Notes: a model not told the origin generated them from the sequence alone. DNA of 64,000 nucleotides from Branchiostoma floridae (GCF_000003815.2 NC_049993.1:11849598-11913597); one strand, 5' to 3'; shown: positions 23,601 through 33,995, counted from the first letter of the stretch. Made by a program: numbers and translations.

Positions 23601-24757
23601 TATAAATAATACTGTACTACTTACTATTACTACAGTAACACAAATGATAATTTATTCTAACTTCAGCATGCACAGAACAGAGCTAGAAAAGATCATATCG
23701 GGTGCATAGTTTTTTTTAACAATGATTTGATGTGTGCATTATTGGAGTAGGTATGGTAGATGTAACACAAAAGAGTCTAACTCTGTCTTCTGGTTCTAAA
23801 AGACCTGTCCAAATGAGTAGTCCTGTCCAGTTTTTCAACATTTCTGCAGCAATTGTCAGGTAAAAGGTGGCAGCTGATCAGCCAGTGCAGCCCTGAGCAC
23901 AAAGAAGGCAGCTGGTTTGAATCCTCTTTTTTCCGCAGAACCTCACGAGTCTTCCTGACTTCTCCTGTTGTAGTGTGGTGTCCTGGTCCCCCTGTGTCAT
24001 CCTGATCCTCAGGTTCAGCACAGCATGGCACACTGGGATCACCAGCACTCAGAGTCACTTCTCTCACTGCCATCTTTTCTTCTTCATTTGTTCTTTTAAA
24101 ATTGGCAGTGCCTATGACTTCATGTACATTACATAGAGGAACATAAATGCCTTTGGGAGCATTCTCCTGCACAAAACCTACTTAACCAGGTGGAGGTTTC
24201 TACTTTAGTGGGCATGGCCTCTGACCAGGTAAAATTGATTCTCTGACAGCTGACAGCCACACCCACAAAAGTGGAAATCTCAGCCCAGTTTATCAAAATC
24301 TCCCCAAGGTAGATTGTATAGGCTGTGGGCAAGGCTTTGCATGGGAGAATGCTCTTATGTGTGTTCCTTTACACATGGCAGAATGTATAGGAGCCACGCT
24401 GTCTTTTCTGTTGATGTGTGCTTGCATTTGCATTGGCAACAAAAGTACATGTAATAGCCTGGTATGCAGCCTTGTTCAGCTAAGACCTACTTCCCAATGG
24501 TTGTTACTGTTGGGAAGCAGATGAAAGCTGGCCTGCATACCTAGGCTATGATATGGTCCTAGTGGTAAAGGTGTTGCAGAATCTATTTGATTGACAGAGC
24601 CCAGTTTAACCTGCAGCATATGTTGTTCTCTCCATGCTGCAGGGACAGTGTGCGAGAGATAGTCCAGCTGCTGAGGAACACCAGTAACCCACAAGTAGAG
24701 TACATCACCAGAACCATCAAGAAATGGGCAAAGGACAACAGAGTCTCACTCAGCTAG
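14645..24757 (+). CDS. TTC26: Intraflagellar transport protein 56 (TTC26/DYF-13)
   Basis: A tetratricopeptide subunit of the IFT-B complex, needed for cilium assembly and motility cargo. Exons: 14645-14647, 15135-15275, 15455-15547, 15944-16058, 16931-16980, 18395-18540, 19396-19567, 20169-20346, 20698-20871, 21348-21436, 21751-21904, 22072-22178, 22424-22557, then either 23323-23437 or 24643-24757. Phases are consistent throughout and give 556 residues (human 554). The protein starts M/MLSRAKPA, has a Lys-rich patch [15 protein letters not shown], then TPR helices with stretches nearly identical to vertebrates such as [39 protein letters not shown] and [14 protein letters not shown]. The start codon is the last triplet of exon 1; a second ATG opens exon 2, so translation could survive a change of first exon. 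Donors of exons 6 and 7 are GTC, unusual at +3. Two alternative last exons are annotated separately. Confidence 0.96.
16472..16920 (+). repeat. Degenerate tandem repeat (minisatellite-like) in TTC26 intron
   Basis: About 450 bp built from variants of a roughly 20-bp unit GTTAACCACCTGCTAACCAT. A longer block repeats at a period near 121 bp: CTAACCAGTGTTAACTACCA around 16736 and again around 16857. The array stops about 10 bp before the acceptor of the 50-bp exon at 16931, so the branch-point region of that intron lies inside repeat sequence. Confidence 0.85.
18745..18890 (+). pseudogene. Diverged duplicate of TTC26 exon 6 end plus intron start
   Basis: The end of exon 6 and its following intron (about 18515-18625) recur here in diverged form. 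GATCCTCCTTGATAACAAG matches the exon end GATTCTCCTAGATAACAG. Further matches follow: ATTTACATACAAATGTGA against ATCTACCCAGAAATGTGA, and TTGTAGCAAAAGAGTTAC against TTGTAGCAAAAGAGATAC. The duplicate has no acceptor with a full exon, so it is probably inert. Confidence 0.6.
19183..19444 (+). repeat. 131-bp tandem duplication covering the start of TTC26 exon 7
   Basis: Two copies with a 131-bp period (19183-19313 and 19314-19444) differ at about five positions. Each holds intron sequence, the acceptor CTACCTAACAG and the first exon bases ([17 protein letters not shown]). Copy 1 has no donor; reading on from it reaches a stop in the second intron copy. Copy 2 continues into the full exon. Copy 1 is therefore a decoy acceptor, a recent duplication or an assembly artefact. 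Confidence 0.88.
20010..20215 (+). repeat. 106-bp tandem duplication covering the start of TTC26 exon 8
   Basis: Copy 1 (about 20010-20115) and copy 2 (from 20116) share TGGTCTTCTTG, the acceptor TTCCTGTATCCCACAG and the exon start CAAGAGCTGAAGACCCT. Copy 1 has an in-frame TAG where copy 2 has CAG (QELKTL-stop versus [13 protein letters not shown]), so only copy 2 can be used. This is the second tandem exon-start duplication in the gene, about 800 bp after the first. Confidence 0.88.
22651..23123. mobile_element. hAT-type non-autonomous element, copy 1
   Basis: The terminal inverted repeat TAGGGGTGGGTACCGGTA at the left faces TACCAGTACCCACCCCTA at the right. Flanks GCTAGAAG and GCTAGAGG form an 8-bp target duplication with one mismatch. 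TIRs starting TAGGG and an 8-bp duplication fit the hAT superfamily. The body is 473 bp with no transposase. It sits in the intron between exon 13 and the first alternative last exon of TTC26, and a deleted relative is at 48467-48641. Confidence 0.88.
23323..23437 (+). CDS. TTC26: TTC26 alternative terminal exon a
   Basis: The acceptor GTTTTTAG joins exon 13 in phase (codon ag/g). The exon encodes 37 residues from [10 protein letters not shown] to NRLGIP and then TGA. It aligns with the human C-terminus and with exon b at 24643. The two are exactly equal in length (115 bp) and agree at about 24 of 37 residues, with mostly conservative changes. No canonical AATAAA was seen between it and exon b; a TATAAA near 23600 could serve. 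Using exon a excludes exon b from the reading frame. Confidence 0.85.
24138..24367. repeat. Inverted-repeat element between the two TTC26 last exons
   Basis: GAGCATTCTCC on the left pairs with GGAGAATGCTC on the right, and outer arms GGAACATAA and TTATGTGTGTTCC also correspond, giving imperfect TIRs of about 25-35 bp around a body of about 230 bp. Non-coding. Confidence 0.55.
24454..24549. repeat. Short foldback element upstream of TTC26 exon b
   Basis: ATAGCCTGGTATGCAG at the left pairs with CTGCATACCTAGGCTAT at the right over about 96 bp. It ends about 94 bp before the exon b acceptor. Confidence 0.6.
24643..24757 (+). CDS. TTC26: TTC26 alternative terminal exon b
   Basis: The acceptor CATGCTGCAG joins exon 13 in the same phase as exon a. 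It encodes 37 residues from [10 protein letters not shown] to NRVSLS and then TAG. Its end is closer to the human ending (WAKENRVSI) than exon a is. Two canonical poly(A) signals follow at 25350 and 25385, so this is probably the main last exon. Confidence 0.9.
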
Positions 24758-25349
24758 AACATACACCAATCTGCTGACCAGCTTCTACTATGTTTCAATT
24801 ATATTATAGAAAGAAAGGAAATACATTTTTATCATAGGGTATCAAGACATTGGGACTTTCTGTTCATTTTAGAAAAGAAAATTTATTAGAATCTGATATC
24901 CAAGTAAATTTTGTAACTTCTATGGCTCATTCCCTGACATATTGGAGAACAATATGAGCATTGTACATGTATATATTTGCATATAAAATATTGTATATGA
25001 TGTAGGTTGTCATCATCTCTTCTTCTCATAACTATTATTGGCAATCTAGAAACTATTTGGGGATTGATATTCTCATAACTTAAAAAAGTGGACAGTCTAC
25101 CTGAAGGTATCAAAATTGTGTGTTTTTTATTTCTTTCTTGGTCAGATTGACAAATAGGAGTTTTTGTGGGGTGAATTCACAACATTTTCAACAGTTGTAG
25201 TTGAATCCACAATGTATAAAGCATTGTATTGCAGATATAAGAACAAATTAATTGATGTAAGGTACAATGTATGGATGTTCCCTTCCATAGATTTGTTGAA
25301 TGTTCTGTATAATTTACTTCAAGGATTTGATGCTATCAGTCATGCTGTA

Positions 25350-25390
25350 AATAAAATGTTCTGTACAGCAGTTTGAAACTTTGTAATAAA
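25350..25390 (+). terminator. Poly(A) signals for TTC26
   Basis: AATAAA occurs at 25350-25355 and again at 25385-25390, about 600 bp after the exon b stop. The 24758-25349 stretch between is the 3' UTR; I see nothing else in it. Confidence 0.65.
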
Positions 25391-25790
25391 GATAGAACAC
25401 ATTTTTCTTCAACAGTTGTCTTGAGCAAATGAATCTCGTTATGTTGCTAATTGAAATTAGAGCAGCAGTCTACACATAGAAATTTAAAAGTTTAAAAACA
25501 TCACATTAAAGATCAAGTCAAAATAATCTCTTCATTGATAATTTATCTCTTCATTTTATGAAAATATACATGTACATTCTATTTGTAAAAAGATCTGGCC
25601 TTACAGTTCATTTGTAATCTGAGGTAGGAACTACCAACATATGACGGGATAATTAGTTCCTTCCCCACTGTTGGTAGCCTCTTTGGCACAATCCCTTTCT
25701 GCCGGGGGCTTATCGGGTCCTTCTAGAGGCCTGATCGGTCAAAGGGCTGCTAGAAGCTTGATTTAGTCAGGCTACAATGTCGGTGACCAA

Positions 25791-28688
25791 TCAGGTGCCA
25801 GACACATCCGGCAGGAGAGCAGCAGTTGTGGTGTCTCGTACACTCTTCAGGAACGTCATGATACCTGTTTGGTACAGATAAACAGCTCAGTCATTTCCAC
25901 AAACACAGTACTAGTCTATGTAATTCTTCATCCTGTTCAGTTAATCTGTAAATTTCTTGACAATTTGTATCTGTATAAGGTTTGAGGCATAGTACCTGTT
26001 CCACCCGTGCCAACATTTGCTAATCCTTCAACCTTGTGCCCCTTGGCTCTCTTGGAAGGGATGACAATGTAGCTGTAGGCCAACACATTTAATTGTTAAG
26101 AATTAATGGAAAGAAATTTTCAAAGAAGCGTCTATAGAGACACAACAGAGAAAGGTAACATTTGCAAGCAAATACTTGCAACTTTCCTTTAACCTTCACT
26201 TGGTCTAGCCTAACAAACTACAGCTATGTTTATTCTTACTCAAACACATTGATCATATATATGGTGACCAGCCACTCTGGCTCCATCCTGCCACTTGCTA
26301 CATACCAGTAATGTATTGAACACCACAGTGTGCCGCTACTTTACAACTAACCATTTGCATGGTCATTGACCTTATTTGTTTGAAGAAGAAGAAACATAAG
26401 CTATGCAAATTAAATAACATACATGTAGCAACAACTATGAAAACTCATAAATATGATAAGATACCTTGCAATGATACTAATATGCAGTGAGCGGAAGTCT
26501 CTGAGTGTGGACACGCAGGTATTATATGCAGTCCTCAACTCCTGATCATCAGTGTTTGACACAAAGTTGCGTACGGACGGACCCTTGCCCACATCAGCTA
26601 TGAAGTTCCTGTGAGCCGGTAGCATGTGGTCCCTCATCCTCATCAGGAAGGCACCTACAGGTGGAGGTTAATTGTTAGTCATTGGCCACATTCTTGGCTA
26701 GGAGAAACCTGTAAAATGTCATTTGTGGCAGCAGTACATGTATTTGTACTACTTACCTTCTCTGCCATTATGTTTGATTCCGAGAAACTCATCCAGGCAT
26801 TGTATTGTTGCGACTTGGGCAGCACTTCCCCCAGAAAGCTGGAACGGTTCGTCCCTAACACCCTCGTAGATCAACCCACGGGGGAGGGCGGGGTTGTCCT
26901 TCCAGCCTGACAGGAAGTACCGCAGCTGGTTGTAGAACACTTCCGTGTCACACTGCTCCTTCATTCTACCTAACGTCTGCTTCATTTTCTTCAGTACAGG
27001 TATAATGGCAGTGAGAGCATCTCTGGTTGACTTGGAATTGCCTTCAAGTACCCCTTTCTGTGCCTGATCAGGTATAAACACAGAAGACTATTCAAGTTAC
27101 AATGTAGTAGAATGGGGTAAATAGATAAACTCCAAGCAGATCTTGTGATGGCATAAGATAGTATCATAAGCTGGGGATGGAGTTTAGCCAGCAAAGGAGT
27201 TCTTTAGCAACTGCTTAACTCCTTCCACAGCTTATGATACTATCTTATGCCATCGCAAGATCTGCTTGGAGACTAGTCAATAGATCTACTACATAGCAGA
27301 ATATAGAAATAAATGAGATGAACTCATAATACTTAGAAATGTACCACCACATGATACACTGTTTATAAATTTGCTGTAAAGATGAAATGCCCTTTTTTTC
27401 AAAAGAAACATAGTCTTGTGAATGACTGTCTATATATTTGCATTTGTCACAAGTAAGACCATTGCAAAGGGCAAACAAACCTACCTCTAAAACCAGAGGT
27501 AAAGCTGCGATAAAGTCAATCTCTATTTGAAGGGGTATCAAGGCAAACCAGGAGAAGTCTCGAGGACAGGTGATGCAGAAGAGTAATTGAAGATTGTCCA
27601 GCTCTAGCGGCCCCTTGGGATCCTTCTTCTTCCAATTGGCCAGGCTGACACAATGGTGAGAGATGATTGGTGGAACCCCGAGGTGCTCCGACACATGGTA
27701 CCAGGGAACAGCGACGCTGCGGGGCAGGAAGTCTGGTACACCTGCCTCCCCCGCCTGCCACACGTAGGCGTGGCCGATGGTGCTGAGCAACAGGTGGGCC
27801 AGGTGCCACTCCAGGGGACCCTGTAGCCGGGTGTGGTCAAGGAGAGGGAGCTGTAATAGAACAGAGGCAATATGGTAATAATGACAGTCAGGAGAAAGAT
27901 TGTATATTGTACAGCAGGTATTGAGATAGGGCAGTATGTAACAAAAGTTACAAGTTGCTGAAATTTTATGGCACTTCATCATTAGATAGAAAAGTTTACA
28001 ATGGACTACCTCAACAGACTAAAAAGTTTTCCTTGTTTTGTGACGAATCAAATGTCTGAGACAAATGGCAGAGACAAGGCCTGTTTTCTTCTTCAAGGCC
28101 TTTACCTTTGACATATTACCTGTCGGCGCACCTGCATTCTGATCTCTGTGAAAACTGGCACCTTTGGGAGCAAGTTTGCAAATAGACTACGGTGGTTTAT
28201 CTTTCTCACCTTGTGTACACACTCTCTCAGCTGTTGTTGTTGGAGTAACTTGGGTGAATCCCTGGCCAGCTCCACCCATGGGCTGAAGTAAGGAGGAAGG
28301 GACTCCTGCAGCATTGGGGTTGTAAACATATTTATTACAATTTATGTAGGTTATACAGTGATGACAAAGAAAATGAGCTGTAATATCTTCACATGTGTGA
28401 CGCCCATATTACTCTTGCCCGTTACCTCCGCGTAACTTTTATCAAGCTCCGTGGTGTAACCCGTTAGTATGTAACGTTAACGGTCATATTATCTCCAAGC
28501 AGATGTTGGGATGAAAAAATTATTAAAATTCCCAAATCTTCATTGAACTGCCTGCATAGGATGCTTGTCTGTATATATCAGAAGAGCAATGTTTAGACCA
28601 AACTTACCAGTGGGTCTTCTGCAGGCAAGAATCCCCGTTCCTCAGACAGGTAGAAGTCTGACAGTGTTGGAATTATGCCGCTCTCCAT
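25791..28688 (-). CDS. IDO: Indoleamine 2,3-dioxygenase
   Basis: A cytosolic haem dioxygenase that opens the indole ring of L-tryptophan to N-formylkynurenine, first step of the kynurenine pathway. Exons in transcription order: 28688-28608, 28305-28210, 27850-27485, 27057-26757, 26654-26465, 26072-25996, 25864-25791. They are in phase and give 394 residues, near the vertebrate length of about 403. Landmarks: start MESGIIPTLSDFYLSEERGF, IGHAYVWQAG, SLANWKKKDPKGPLELDNLQ, FYNQLRYFLSGWKDNP (Phe and Arg of the substrate pocket retained), GGSAAQVATIQCLDEFLGI, MRMRDHMLPAHRNFI and the proximal haem His in RDFRSLHISII. The loop GTGGTG is kept. The distal-pocket Ser that I recall as Ser167 in human IDO1 aligns with Pro here (WFALIPLQIEI). 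Whether it is an IDO1, IDO2 or invertebrate-type enzyme cannot be told by eye. Confidence 0.94.
27130..27271. repeat. Snap-back element with near-perfect 44-bp arms (IDO intron)
   Basis: The left arm runs from CTCCAAGCAGATCTTGTGAT through GGCATAAGATAGTATC to ATAAGCTG. The right arm is its reverse complement with one mismatch (TTGTGATGG versus TTGCGATGG). A loop of about 50 bp separates them. In RNA of either strand it would form a very stable hairpin. A related arm start, CTCCAAGCAGATGTTG, occurs alone at about 28494. Confidence 0.9.
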
Positions 28689-29254
28689 GACCCATCAATG
28701 CCCCGACGGAGGGTGACTTGTTATGAGATAATTTGGCACTTGTACTCTTCAGAGATATGCTCTTGTGGCACATAAAAAGAACTGTGATTTGCATCTGGTA
28801 TTTTTACAGTTTCTGTTTTATAGCTATTTTGTGTCGGCCTTGTGTTTGCAAACCCGGGTTTGTAGCCACATCTGGCTGACCCACTTTTGACCCTAGAAAT
28901 GAAAGAGGATGACGGGATAGACGAAACCATTCGTTTTGTCACAATTTTTAAGATAATAAGGCGACCCTTTCTTTTAATAAAGAAATTTAAAAAAACAGAA
29001 AGTATTGTAATTAATCACAATAAACTTCTTTTGTGAAATATAGATTGTTTTTGATGTCGCAGTCAGACTTTATATTATCATATTTGGACCCTAAAGTTTG
29101 CAATGGACTATTCGGAGAACCCTCCAGACTCCAGCTTTGGGGAACACTTCCTGATTCGATGTGAGAACAATACCTCTGGAGCATTTCACCCGACTTCTGC
29201 TCCGATTTTGGCTATTTTTTCATAAAAAGGTGCAATATCAGAGGCGTAAGACGC
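28689..29254. promoter_or_regulatory. Divergent promoter region between IDO (-) and CNPY3/4 (+)
   Basis: The two start codons are 566 bp apart on opposite strands. No TATA box or other recognised element stands out, and the 5' UTRs of both genes must lie within it. Confidence 0.45.
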
Positions 29255-32200
29255 ATGGCACGTCACCAGAGGAGTATCGAGGCGTTGCTGTTTGTCCTTT
29301 CGGCGCTGGTGGTGCTGACCCACCGAGGGACGGAGGTGACAGCGCACGGTCCCCTGGACGGGCCCGATAGACTGCCCACCAAATGTGAAGGTGAGCAGAT
29401 TATTATCATATTTCCGCGGATCTGGTGTACTTCTTAATGACTAAGATCCACTCCTGTAGTTTAGCTCTCTATGTTTGCTATGCACAATGCCATATCGGCG
29501 TCTGGCTTTGAACTACGATCGCAATTATCTTGCATTCGATCGGCGATACTTCAATACGATGCTTTATTTTATTTCTCCATTGTTCTTCCCGTTTTTGTTT
29601 TTTTTGAGAAAATAATCAACGAGGAAGTGGTGTGTAGACGGACCGATTAGGCTGACAACATGTACAGACCTTTCGGTTTTCCCTTGGGGTGTTCATGGGA
29701 GTCGCCTTGGGGTTTGTGATCAGTACGAGACTGAGGCCTTTATGTGGAGAGCTGTGATTGGCTCCCTTCTTAAGGTCCTACCAAGTCACACGTGTTTTAC
29801 CCGCAGTTGATAGAAATCTAAAGAGACTTCACTGTCAAATGCGACATCCAGATGTGCTGTTAGACCATAACCATAATCATTCCCAATGTTTTTGACCAAT
29901 TAAACAATTACAATATCCCATGAGATTTTCACACTTTCAGCACTTTCACTAATCCCTATAACATTATATATTGTAAGGCATTCTTAATGGAACTTTGTAG
30001 TTTTAGGTTAACTTTGTATATGTCATCCAAAGCTGTATGTCATTTTCATAATATTTCAGATAGTGATACAATGCATCCACCCACAATAGAAACTTTTCAT
30101 TAATCCGTAACCATCTGTTTTACTAGACTTCCAAATGTACAGAGGCCAATACGTCATCAGTCTGGACTCATTCAAGACATCAGATCTTAGTGCTACAGGC
30201 TACAGTCAGCTGTGGCAACCCATGATTGGTCTACCTTCTAATTTTTAAAACAAAACTCTAGCCAACACAGCAATATGGATACCCAACCCTTTATTTCAAA
30301 GTAGATATTAGCATAGACAATTTTGATTGTACTGTCACACCCTTATTTTAGTGGTTCTGTGATGTTAAAAATCTGTTTTATGTTTGTACATTTCAAAAAG
30401 TTAATTTATTGTGATTGTATCTTCACTATTACATGTACATCTATGGCATATGGCCCAGACTAATTTCTCTTCTATGCATAACCATAGGACTGCACTGCAC
30501 AGACTTGAAAAACAAAACCAAAAGAGGCATCTCTTTTTTCCCTTAGAAGAGCCAGTGGCAGAAATGCATCAGACAGAATCAGCAAGAAATTCAGAATAAC
30601 AATTAAAACTAGAAATTCACTAAAATTAAGCATATTTCAGATAGGTATGAGATATTTGATTTCTTGTTTTTGAATGGCAAACACATTGTTTTGTCCTCCT
30701 AGTCCTAGGACTTACATTGCCAGGGACACTTAATAATAAAATAACACAGTCTTTGATGAATGTTTCCACAGTTTGCAAGTATCTGTCAGTTGAGTTGGAA
30801 CACAGGCTGGATGAGACAGGGAGGTCTAAGGAACAGATTGAACTGGGCCATGTACTGGACAGGGGAGAAAGGAAGAGAAAAATCAACTACCACACCTCGT
30901 ATGTGTCTTGTTTCATAATTCATGTACCTTTGTGTACCTTCAATAAGTCTGTTCATGCGGTTCCAAATGCACATGTACAACTTGGGAGTAATACATGTAT
31001 GTCAAACTTGACTCACATTAAGCTTCCAAATTCATCAATCAGGGCAAAAAGTTAGAATCAGAAAATTTAAAATTAACGTGTTTACCTTCCATGGACTACA
31101 GATGCCATTTGATACATTATTCACAGATACTCTTTCTTAGAACCTTTTGGCACAACAGTATTATACTAGAAAGGCAATGAAGCTAGGTACATGGAAAAGT
31201 TTAATTACTCATCACTGTTAACTGATCTAGTTTTTGATGTTCTTGTGATGATTTTACATACAGAGAGCTGCGTCTGGTGGAGGCGATGGATGACATTTGT
31301 GAGAGGATCCTGGAGTACAACGTGCACGCTGAGCGAGACGGAAGCAACCGTTACGCCAAGGGTATGAGCGAAACCTTCCAAACGCTGCACGGACTGGTCA
31401 ACAAAGGGGTCAAGGTTTGTTTCACTCTTACCTTATTGTTTTGTTTTATAAGCAAAAAACATGTTGCATTTGTAATTCCTAATTATATTATTATCAAAAA
31501 TTTTTCTTTAATTTCTCTTCTACTTCTAGATGTATCCAAGATTATACTGTTGTCTGATTTTTTGTGAATCTTTTCTTTCACTTGTACAGGTTGAACTTGG
31601 AATTCCCTACGACATGTGGGACACGCCTTCAGCTGAAGTAACTGTCATGAAAAAACAGGTCAGATTCTAATTCTGAGAATTAGACTTGTATGTTTTGGAG
31701 TTTAGCACCATTTTGTGTATAAATTTATGATTTATTGTTGATGTGGTTCATCATTATGTAAAGGCTAGCTTAAAACTAATTACTTGTCAAACCTATCTAC
31801 AGTGACTATGCAATGAACACAGACACAGTAGACAGGTGACTACCACAGACTGCTTGCACCAGTAAGCATTAACATGTAAGGGATCACCAAAAGCCATTGA
31901 CTTTGTCTAACATTCACTGGCTATTACACTGGCTGGCTGTATGGAAAAGATAGTGGCTGCATTGGCCAGGTACATTGTAGTCCCTATGCAGTGGTGGTCA
32001 CAGATCAGTTTTAACAATTAAACTGTAACACGTTTTATCAGGTTATGCTATTATTACTCAATATTTCAAATGTGTTTCAAAAGGGGTTGGCGGAAAAGCC
32101 TGGGCCAGCAGGCTAGCCTGCAAAAGAATCATCTTATTAAGGGTTGTTCCTCCCTTTGTTCTCAGTGTGAGTCGATGCTGGAGAGCCATGAGGATGAGAT

Positions 32201-33409
32201 AGAGAACTGGTACTACAACTTACAGGGGGAGAAATCTCTACTCCAGCACTTCTGTGCCGACACTGTTCTAGGGAAAAGGGAAACTGGTAAGTTTGGCTTC
32301 ACAGAGCAGTAATTGAAAAGAAACAAAAGGCAGGGAATATATCATTCTAACATCACAAAACGCACACATACATGTAATAGAAAAGGTGGGATCTTTTGTC
32401 TTCCACTGTCTTCATAAAAGGAGTCAAACCCAATAAATAACCCAGGATCTAGAGTTAGCTTTTACTAGTTTTAGACTAAATTAGACACTTGTGATGTTAT
32501 TTTTTTACACTGTTTGAATTTCTCATATTACCTGCAATTAGCCCACGGGCAAGAATTTGAATAAACTTTGTAATTATTGGGAGTTTAGACTCTAGTGCAG
32601 TAGAGGTACTTTTAAGATCGGAGTGGTTTGTTGCGTCTCATCCAAAATATGAAGTTAACAATATACATCCAGTATGAATGATATTACATATTGTATTAGT
32701 AAAGCATAAAAGTCAGCACAGTTGCATAGTACTGTAAATGCATTTAAGTTCGCGGGGACTTAATTTCGCGGTAGCGGGAGAAGGGTAACACCATAGACTA
32801 CAGTATAATACCATAATAGAAAAATGTTCGCGGTGGTTTTAAGTTCGCGGTAAAGTGATCACCGCAAAAACCACGAACATTAATCCACTGCGAACATTTC
32901 TGCATTTACAGTATTTGATTTCCTTAATGAACTGATTTTAAAACACTGCTGAACTTTTAAAATACATGTGTTACTTGAAAATAGGCATAGGAATCATATA
33001 TCTATTTTTTTAAAATACCTAACCCGTTTTTCAAGACTTAAAGGCCGGAGGAGGTCAGAGGTATTTCCTTCCTAATAATACACACAGTTATTGGTGTCTA
33101 GGTATGAGAGAGTGGAACTGTATTTAGCACTCTTGTTCCCTGGGTTGTTTGACCATTACTTAAATCTCCTTCCCAGAGTGTCTTTCTGAGACTTGGAAGG
33201 GGAAGAAAGGCGATACGGGAGATCCCGACGACCCTGATGGATCCAAGAAGAAGAAGAAGAAGAAAGGCAAGAAGAAGAACAAGAAAAACAAGGAGTCAGA
33301 GACGCAAAATGCTACTGCCGACTCAAAGGCCGAAGACGATAAACCAGAGACAAGTGACACAAACCCAAGTATGGAGGAGGGGCTGAAACATGATTCTGGA
33401 GAGTTATGA
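29255..33409 (+). CDS. CNPY3/4-like: Canopy-family ER protein (CNPY3/4, PRAT4-like)
   Basis: A saposin-like ER-lumen protein; vertebrate CNPY3 is a co-chaperone with gp96 for Toll-like receptors. Exons: 29255-29390, 30772-30898, 31264-31414, 31590-31658, 32166-32286, 33177-33409, in phase, 278 residues, the length I recall for human CNPY3. An N-terminal signal peptide ([14 protein letters not shown]) precedes [17 protein letters not shown]. Conserved stretches follow: [55 protein letters not shown] and [19 protein letters not shown]. The six saposin-type Cys are present (CEVC, DICER, KQCES, HFCAD, TECLS). The last exon adds a Lys-rich tail of about 65 residues with a run of seven Lys, ending HDSGEL, which is not a standard KDEL signal. 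The Lys tail favours CNPY3 over CNPY4, but the choice is tentative. Confidence 0.93.
31785..32000. repeat. Old dispersed repeat (diverged)
   Basis: Phrases such as CAAACCTATCTACAGTGAC, CACAGTAGACAGGTGAC, TTGGCCAGGTACATTGTAG and TGGTGGTCAC resemble blocks at 19795-20005 and 45640-45740 (ATTGGCCAGGTGGTCC, TGTAGAGGTGGTC). This suggests an ancient repeat family. Boundaries are not defined. Confidence 0.35.
32730..32913. repeat. MITE with TACTGTAAATGCA ends
   Basis: The left end TACTGTAAATGCA faces TGCATTTACAGTA at the right, 184 bp in all. Internal inverted blocks (TTCGCGGTAG, AAGTTCGCGGTAAAG, ACCGCAAAAACCACGAAC) make it rich in CGCG. It has TA at both ends and no coding capacity. Located in the last intron of the canopy gene. 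Confidence 0.82.
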
Positions 33410-33925
33410 GACCAGCTTGAGAGCTGTATTTAAAAGGCCACTTGATTCAAAGAAATACCAAAGACACAACCATTTGAAATGCAGTGAAGAAAAAAACTTA
33501 CTTTTTTGGTACCTGTAATTGTCCATTTAAGGAAAAGAAAAGAGGATGGGTTAATTGTACTGATCTTCTGGTAGTGACTAACAGTTTCTTCTTTTTGGTT
33601 TGTAAAAAAATGCCAAACAGAATCAAGTAAACAGTGTTTTTCTGTAGGAATTCTGTGGTTTTCACTTTTAATGGTTTAACTCAGCTCCCTGCTTAAGTCA
33701 CCAACAATATTTTGCTTGTTTATAGCAGTAGGAAAAATGTTAGAAACACTAAAGCAGCTTTATCACAAGATTTCACTAAAGATTTATAAACCTCACAGTT
33801 TCAGGCAATAATTTCTGCCCATTTGTACTGATTTGCAGATGCCTGATGCAATTTGACACAGTCCATTGAGACACCTATATATGTGTTAGTGTCACTGACG
33901 AAAGACACCATCTGTTTCAAAAATC

Positions 33926-33995
33926 ATATCCAGTAGCTTGAGTAACTGCTTTTTGGTGTATCTTATTACCTGGATATCTAACCGTCATCAACACA
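33926..33995 (+). repeat. Dispersed repeat fragment (TATCTTATTACCTGGAT family)
   Basis: TTGAGTAACTGCTTTTTGG followed by TGTATCTTATTACCTGGATA and TCTAACCGTCAT recurs at 49711-49860, where one half is inverted. A more diverged piece is at about 36970-37000 (TAACTACCTGCATGTCTAAC). Confidence 0.6.

Noticed and set aside
23777..24172. 131-codon minus-strand open frame between the TTC26 last exons
   Set aside because: Composition is low-information, it ends inside an inverted-repeat element, shows no recognised domain and has no splice partners. Probably chance.
28102..28209. Read-through of IDO exon 2 into KINHRSLFANLL
   Set aside because: The donor GTGAGA at 28209 joins in phase to LPLLDHTRLQG, which continues the IDO family sequence. 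The read-through is intron.
29103..29222. Alternative canopy start at the upstream ATG (MDYSENPPDSSFGEHF)
   Set aside because: This frame closes before the signal peptide exon. The ATG at 29255 gives a proper signal peptide and family-length protein.
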